A stretch of DNA of 64,000 nt, from NCBI GenBank assembly GCA_944379995.1, contig CALWGF010000001.1:62001-126000 (forward strand), read 5' to 3'. Below, one piece after another: positions 59,904 to 64,000 of the stretch; positions within the stretch are counted from its first letter, which is position 1, and each line of letters starts with the position of its first letter. The stretch comes from an uncultured Clostridia bacterium (GTDB lineage Bacteria; Bacillota; Clostridia; Lachnospirales; Anaerotignaceae). The position numbers were made by a program, and so were the translations under genes. The notes below the pieces were generated by a model that worked only from the letters and a program-made list of their open reading frames with translations, did no database searches and was not told where the DNA came from.

Positions 59904-61079
59904 TTATTTTAATGTAAATTGTGTATTAAATGAAGTTTCTGATATTTTGTCAAAACCGAAACCAAGTTTTTTAAATTCTTCTATTACAGAAGGTAAAGCC
60001 TCTGCTGTGGCTTCTTTTCCAACTGTTTGATGCATAAGTACAACAGCATTTTTATTTTTTGATACTGTTGAGAATATATTTTGTTTAACTTGTTCAGGTG
60101 TAATATTTTTTGTAGTTGCATCTTTTGCTTCTGAATTCCAATCAGTATATATATATCCTCGTTTTGTAAGTTCTGCTGTTATTTCTTTCATAATATTACT
60201 TCCACCATATTTATGACTTACTGTGTTGTTTGAACCTCCCGGAAGTCTTACAAGTGTTGGTTTATAGCCTATTATAGATTCAAGATATGCTTCTTCTTTA
60301 TAAAAATCTTTAAAGAAGTTTTCTACACTTGAATATATGTATTCATAATCGTGGCTGTATGTATGATTACCTATTGCATGTCCTTCATCAACCATTCTTT
60401 TTAATATAGCTGGGTCAGTTTCTCCTGTAAGATAAAATGTTGCTTTTATATTATATTCTTTTAATGTATCAAGTATTTTTATTGTATTTGCTGAAACACC
60501 GTCGTCAAATGTAAGATATGCTATTTTATCATATGTTACAGGATTTTCTTTTTCAAAAACAACAGTAGCTTCAAAATTAGGTGCTGAATTTAATGTTTTA
60601 TTAAAAGCATCTATTGTAGCACCGAGAGTTACTTTACTGTTTAAATCTATTTTTTGACTTATAATACCTCTTGTTACTGCAAATTCAAAAGCGTTTTCAC
60701 CTGTGTCTATTTCAGGATATACAGCTTTTATTGTATTTACTATAACTTGACATAAATCTTTATTTGTAAGTGTTGATGCAGGAGAAAATTGGTTTTCGCC
60801 TGTTCCTACCATAATTCCCAAAGAAGCAATTTTAGGTATTTCAGGATACATATTAACATCTATATCTATAAAATTATTTTGACTTTCTGGGAGTTCCTTT
60901 TGTGACATAGATTTATATAATTCTGCCACATATGAAGAAAATTCTCCTCTATCAATATAATAATACTGTCTTTCTGAATATTTTGGTATAGAATTTGTAT
61001 CAAATGAATTTGCAAAGGCTGTAATTGTCATTGAATTTATTGAAATGGCAAGTATAAACATATATATTATCTTTTTCAT
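59904..61079 (-). CDS. SLH-domain polysaccharide deacetylase
   Basis: 391 residues from ATG 61079 (AAGGAGG 8 bases ahead); the longer frame adds an implausible basic stretch before the signal peptide (about 1-23, ends AFA). Residues about 40-160 look like one to two S-layer-homology repeats (RGEFSSYVAELYK, FIDIDVNMYPEIPKIASLGIMVGTGENQFSPASTLTNKDLCQVI). The NodB deacetylase domain follows, with TFDDG near 190, HTYSH, RLPGG and LMH motifs in order, so the metal site looks complete. SLH should anchor it to pyruvylated wall polymer, acting on peptidoglycan or a wall glycan. Confidence 0.9.
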   Translation of the reverse strand: MKKIIYMFILAISINSMTITAFANSFDTNSIPKYSERQYYYIDRGEFSSYVAELYKSMSQKELPESQNNFIDIDVNMYPEIPKIASLGIMVGTGENQFSPASTLTNKDLCQVIVNTIKAVYPEIDTGENAFEFAVTRGIISQKIDLNSKVTLGATIDAFNKTLNSAPNFEATVVFEKENPVTYDKIAYLTFDDGVSANTIKILDTLKEYNIKATFYLTGETDPAILKRMVDEGHAIGNHTYSHDYEYIYSSVENFFKDFYKEEAYLESIIGYKPTLVRLPGGSNNTVSHKYGGSNIMKEITAELTKRGYIYTDWNSEAKDATTKNITPEQVKQNIFSTVSKNKNAVVLMHQTVGKEATAEALPSVIEEFKKLGFGFDKISETSFNTQFTLK

Positions 61080-61451
61080 AATTATTCGCCTCCTTATACA
61101 TCTAATTATATAATATAGACGTTTTAAAGTCTTTAAGAGTTTCATAAATTTAACTTAAATATTTACAAAAATTTCTGTTGAATATTGTATATTTATTTTT
61201 TATTTTGATAAGTGTTATTAATATGCTTATAAAATAAAGTATATTGTAATATGTATAAAATTTTAATAATAATATTTATATAAAAGTATAAAAAAATTTT
61301 GAAAATATAATTGAAAAAATATAAAAATATGTTTATAATTTACATATAGAAATCAAGTAAAACATTCTATGTATTAATATAAATTATGTTTTTAGTATTT
61401 TATATCATAAAATTTTATGCAATATTAACATAACAAAAGAGGTGGTTGCTT
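61080..61451. other. 372-base A+T-rich gap with promoter
   Basis: No coding frame or RNA fold stands out. TTGAAA (61311-61316), 17 bases, TATAAT (61334-61339) gives a sigma-A promoter for the 61452 operon with a leader of about 105 bases. Confidence 0.6.
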
Positions 61452-62126
61452 TTGGTTATTGATGACAAAAGAATACGAATTATTTCAGGTCATTATGGAA
61501 GTGGAAAAACAGAATTTGCAATTAATTATGCTGTTAAACTGAATGAAATGGGAATGAAAACAGCTATTTCAGATTTAGACATTGTAAATACATATTTTCG
61601 CTCACGAGAAAAAGCCTTTGAACTTGAAAATATAGGTATAAAAGTTATTTACTCATCTATTAAAAACGGTAATTATGATATTCCCGCCATATCCCCTGAA
61701 ATAGCAACACCTGTAAAAGATAAAAGTTATAATTATATAATAGATTTAGGAGGAGATGATGTAGGTGCTGTTACACTTGCAAGACTTATTCCTATTTTAG
61801 ATAAATCCGAAGTTGATTTTATTATGGTGGTAAATACAAAAAGACCTGAAACATCAACAAAAGAAGGTATAATTTATCATAAAAAAAGTCTTGAAAAGGC
61901 AACAGGTCTTAATATAACAGGTTTTGTTAATAATACAAACCTTGTTAGAGAAACAACAGAAGAAACTTTAAAAGAAGGTGAAAATATACTTTTTGAGGTT
62001 TCAAAAGAAACAGGTGTACCTGTTAAATATACTTCCTATATAGAAAATATAATTGAATGTAAACCTAAAAATATTAAAACTGAACTTTTTCCAATGAAAT
62101 TTTTTATGAGGGAAGAATGGATGTAA
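61452..62126 (+). CDS. P-loop ATPase of the MinD/ParA/CobQ group
   Basis: 224 residues from TTG 61452 (GAGG 9 bases ahead; the TTG at 61446 is too close). Walker A GHYGSGKTEFAINYA near residue 11, switch-like AISDLDIVNTYFRSREK near 38, and IIDLGGDDVGA near 95. It resembles nucleotide-binding proteins found ahead of 2-oxoacid:ferredoxin oxidoreductase genes in Clostridia, as here. A role in cluster assembly or regulation of that enzyme is inference. Confidence 0.8.
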   Translation: MVIDDKRIRIISGHYGSGKTEFAINYAVKLNEMGMKTAISDLDIVNTYFRSREKAFELENIGIKVIYSSIKNGNYDIPAISPEIATPVKDKSYNYIIDLGGDDVGAVTLARLIPILDKSEVDFIMVVNTKRPETSTKEGIIYHKKSLEKATGLNITGFVNNTNLVRETTEETLKEGENILFEVSKETGVPVKYTSYIENIIECKPKNIKTELFPMKFFMREEWM

Positions 62127-62148
62127 GTTTTTATGGAGGTGTATTCAA

Positions 62149-62367
62149 ATGGCTAGAGGAAAAATAACCATAAGCGAGTATTATTGTAAAGGCTGTGAAC
62201 TTTGTGTTTCTGTATGTCCAAAGAAAATTTTAAAACTTGATGAGTCTAAAATAAATGCAAATGGATATAATCCTGCAATGATTATTGATGAATACAGCTG
62301 CATAGCTTGTGCAAGCTGTGCCAGAATGTGTCCGGAAGCTGCAATAACTGTTGAAAGAATAGATTGA
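62149..62367 (+). CDS. 2-oxoacid:ferredoxin oxidoreductase, ferredoxin (delta) subunit
   Basis: 72 residues with two 4Fe-4S motifs: YCKGCELCVSVCPKKIL near 12 and YSCIACASCARMCPEAAI near 46. Such a small subunit passes electrons from the thiamine-diphosphate site to soluble ferredoxin. First of three consecutive subunit genes (delta, alpha, beta). Confidence 0.92.
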   Translation: MARGKITISEYYCKGCELCVSVCPKKILKLDESKINANGYNPAMIIDEYSCIACASCARMCPEAAITVERID

Positions 62368-62379
62368 GAGGTGTTTAAA

Positions 62380-63432
62380 ATGGCAAAAGTATTGATGAAA
62401 GGTAATGAAGCTGTTGGAAAGGCTGCAATAGAAGCCGGTTGTAGATACTTTTTTGGCTATCCTATAACTCCTCAAAGTGAATTACCAGAATATATGGCAA
62501 GAGAACTTCCAAAAGTTGGTGGTGTATTTGTACAGTCTGAGTCAGAGATTTCAGCAATAAATATGGTTTATGGTGCGGCTTCTGCTGGTGCAAGAGTTAT
62601 GACAAGTTCATCTTCTCCGGGTATTGCATTAAAACAAGAAGGTATAGGCTACATAACAAAAGCCAATAGACCAGCAGTAATTGTAAATATGATGCGTGGA
62701 GGTCCGGGACTTGGTACAATACAGCCAAGTCAAGCTGATTATCATATGTGTGTAAAAGGCGGAAGTAATGGAGATTATCATAATATAGTTTTAGCTCCTT
62801 CCTCTATACAAGAAGCTGTTGATATGGTCATTGAAGCCTTTGACCTTGCAGATATTTATTTAACACCTGTAATTATACTTGCTGATGGTCTTATAGGTCA
62901 GATGATGGAACCTGTTGAATTTACAAATAAAAAACAAAGAGAAATACCAAAAAAAGACTGGGCATTAGTTGGAAAAGGTAAAGGAGAAAGACATATTACA
63001 AAAAATCTTGACCTTAACCCTTTGGATTTGGAAAGAGAAAATATTGAACTTTTTGAAAAATATAAAAAAATAGAAGAAAATGAAACACAATATGAAGATT
63101 ATTTAATGGAAGATGCAGAATATGCCTTTGTTGCATATGGTACATCTGCTCGTATAGTTAAGAGTGCAGTAAGAAAACTTAGAGAAGAAGGTTATAAAAT
63201 CGGTCTTATACGACCTAAAACACTTTGGCCATTCCCAAAAGAAGCATTTAAACGTAATAATATTAAAAAGTATATAGATATAGAAATGAGTATGGGACAA
63301 ATGGTTGATGATGTAAAACTTGCTTGTGAAGATGTCCATAAGGTTGTATTTTACGGAAGGTCTGGAGGAGTTATTTTAAGCTCTGAAGAAATTGTTGATT
63401 TTGGCAAATCCATTATGGGAGGTGCTTTATAA
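62380..63432 (+). CDS. 2-oxoacid:ferredoxin oxidoreductase alpha subunit (KorA/VorB type)
   Basis: 350 residues from ATG 62380, 8 bases after GAGAGG. Domain I (pyrimidine-binding) has GNEAVGKAAIEAGCRYFFGYPITPQSE; QSESEISAINM near 50 and TSSSSPGIALKQEG near 75 are typical, as is a domain II near 240-350 (GTSARIVKSAVRKLREEG). Branched-chain (Vor) versus 2-oxoglutarate (Kor) specificity cannot be told from motifs. It overlaps the beta gene by one base. Confidence 0.92.
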   Translation: MAKVLMKGNEAVGKAAIEAGCRYFFGYPITPQSELPEYMARELPKVGGVFVQSESEISAINMVYGAASAGARVMTSSSSPGIALKQEGIGYITKANRPAVIVNMMRGGPGLGTIQPSQADYHMCVKGGSNGDYHNIVLAPSSIQEAVDMVIEAFDLADIYLTPVIILADGLIGQMMEPVEFTNKKQREIPKKDWALVGKGKGERHITKNLDLNPLDLERENIELFEKYKKIEENETQYEDYLMEDAEYAFVAYGTSARIVKSAVRKLREEGYKIGLIRPKTLWPFPKEAFKRNNIKKYIDIEMSMGQMVDDVKLACEDVHKVVFYGRSGGVILSSEEIVDFGKSIMGGAL

Positions 63433-64000
63433 TGTCAGTTGTATTTCAAAAAACAAAAGGTTTAACAGATAATAAAACCCATTATTGTCCGGGGTGTTCA
63501 CACGGTATTGTTCATAGACTTGTTGCGGAAGTTTTGGAAGAAATGAACTTGCTTGAAGATACAATAGTTGTTGTACCTGTTGGTTGTGCTGTTTTGGCAT
63601 TAAATTATTTTGATGTTGACGCAATACAGGCTGCCCACGGTCGAGCACCTGCAACAGCAACAGGTATTAAAAGAGTACACCCTGATAAAACAGTTTTTAC
63701 ATATCAAGGCGACGGCGACCTTGCTGCAATAGGTACTGCTGAAATAGTTCACGCTGCTGCAAGAGGAGAAAAAATTACAACAATATTTATAAACAATGGT
63801 ATATATGGTATGACAGGAGGTCAAATGGCACCTACAACATTGCCATATATGAAAGCTACAACTGCACCTTTGGGACGTGATGTTAATATTCAAGGATACC
63901 CTATAAAAGTAAGTGAAATGATTTCAACTCTTGATGGTGCAAAATATGTTGAACGTGTTTCTGTAAATACTCCTGCTAACGTTATAAAAGCTAAAAAAGC
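63432..64000 (+). CDS. 2-oxoacid:ferredoxin oxidoreductase beta subunit, partial
   Basis: 189 residues visible; the frame runs off the right edge. Starts MSVVFQKTKGLTDNKTHYCPGCSHG (cysteine-cluster motif), with VGCAVLAL near 55. Thiamine diphosphate and Mg binding is shown by YQGDGDLAAIGTAEI near 95 and FINNGIYGMTGGQ near 118. A gamma subunit often follows such genes and would lie outside the window. Confidence 0.92.
   Translation, partial: MSVVFQKTKGLTDNKTHYCPGCSHGIVHRLVAEVLEEMNLLEDTIVVVPVGCAVLALNYFDVDAIQAAHGRAPATATGIKRVHPDKTVFTYQGDGDLAAIGTAEIVHAAARGEKITTIFINNGIYGMTGGQMAPTTLPYMKATTAPLGRDVNIQGYPIKVSEMISTLDGAKYVERVSVNTPANVIKAKK

Noticed and set aside
1..64000. CRISPR arrays, insertion sequences, prophage, tRNA or rRNA genes
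   Set aside because: I looked on both strands and saw no regular direct repeats with spacers, transposase or integrase motifs, or recognisable RNA genes of these classes.

Overview
The window is strongly A+T-rich and has no rRNA, tRNA, phage, insertion sequence or CRISPR array. It looks like chromosome of an anaerobic, low-G+C Firmicute of class Clostridia. The reasons are: purine-rich GGAGG-type ribosome sites; frequent TTG and GTG starts; ferredoxin-dependent 2-oxoacid oxidoreductase; FeoAB; a CIRCE box; S-box and B12 riboswitches; SLH/CsaB cell-wall chemistry; a YtaF-like sporulation-associated protein; and a sigma-H-like promoter. I cannot fix the genus; a Lachnospirales-type organism is a guess.

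Layout. 1-9.3 kb: an envelope-polymer operon with a MurJ-type flippase, O-antigen-ligase-like protein, GT4, two DUF4330 proteins, a GT4-CsaB pyruvyltransferase fusion, TagA and YitT. 9.7-15 kb: a PucR/CdaR-type regulator, then FtsE-FtsX with an M23 coiled-coil hydrolase and a CtpA protease (division-site wall remodelling). 15-20.8 kb: MreB, SAM riboswitch-metK, RecD2, ComF. 20.9-24.2 kb: a Gld-type ABC exporter. 24.3-30.3 kb: a small secreted protein, YtaF, a P-type Ca2+ ATPase, PepP and a DUF2161 nuclease-fold protein. 30.4-34.4 kb (minus strand): Fba and a B12-riboswitch-controlled CbiMNQO cobalt importer. 34.5-41.6 kb: hypothetical proteins, Ogg, glucokinase, GNAT, FeoAB. 41.8-51.3 kb: stalk-domain serine protease, CDF metal exporter, two radical SAM proteins, a P-loop protein, a probable small RNA, dCMP deaminase, carbonic anhydrase, a ferredoxin/flavin pair divergent from a Crp/Fnr regulator, and a 58-residue DUF4250 protein. 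51.4-57 kb: a ComEC-like lipoprotein with DUF3006, a vitamin-B6-like module (MocR regulator, ECF S component, class V aminotransferase) and an orphan solute-binding protein. 57.2-64 kb: CIRCE-clpB, an SLH-polysaccharide deacetylase, and a P-loop protein leading into a 2-oxoacid:ferredoxin oxidoreductase operon that runs off the window.

How parts fit. The CsaB domain at 5.5-7.7 kb would make the pyruvylated wall polymer that SLH domains bind, and an SLH protein lies at 60-61 kb. Cobalt import (B12 riboswitch) and a CDF exporter with a structured, possibly metal-responsive leader suggest transition-metal homeostasis.

The most interesting candidate for something undescribed is 52.7-56.0 kb. There a MocR-family regulator, whose PLP-binding lysine is replaced by arginine, sits divergently from an ECF S component and a pyridoxamine-pyruvate-aminotransferase-like enzyme. 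I infer, but cannot prove, a pyridoxamine uptake and oxidation system. A second candidate is a roughly 150-nt RNA with a CCCCC loop at 46.8-46.9 kb.
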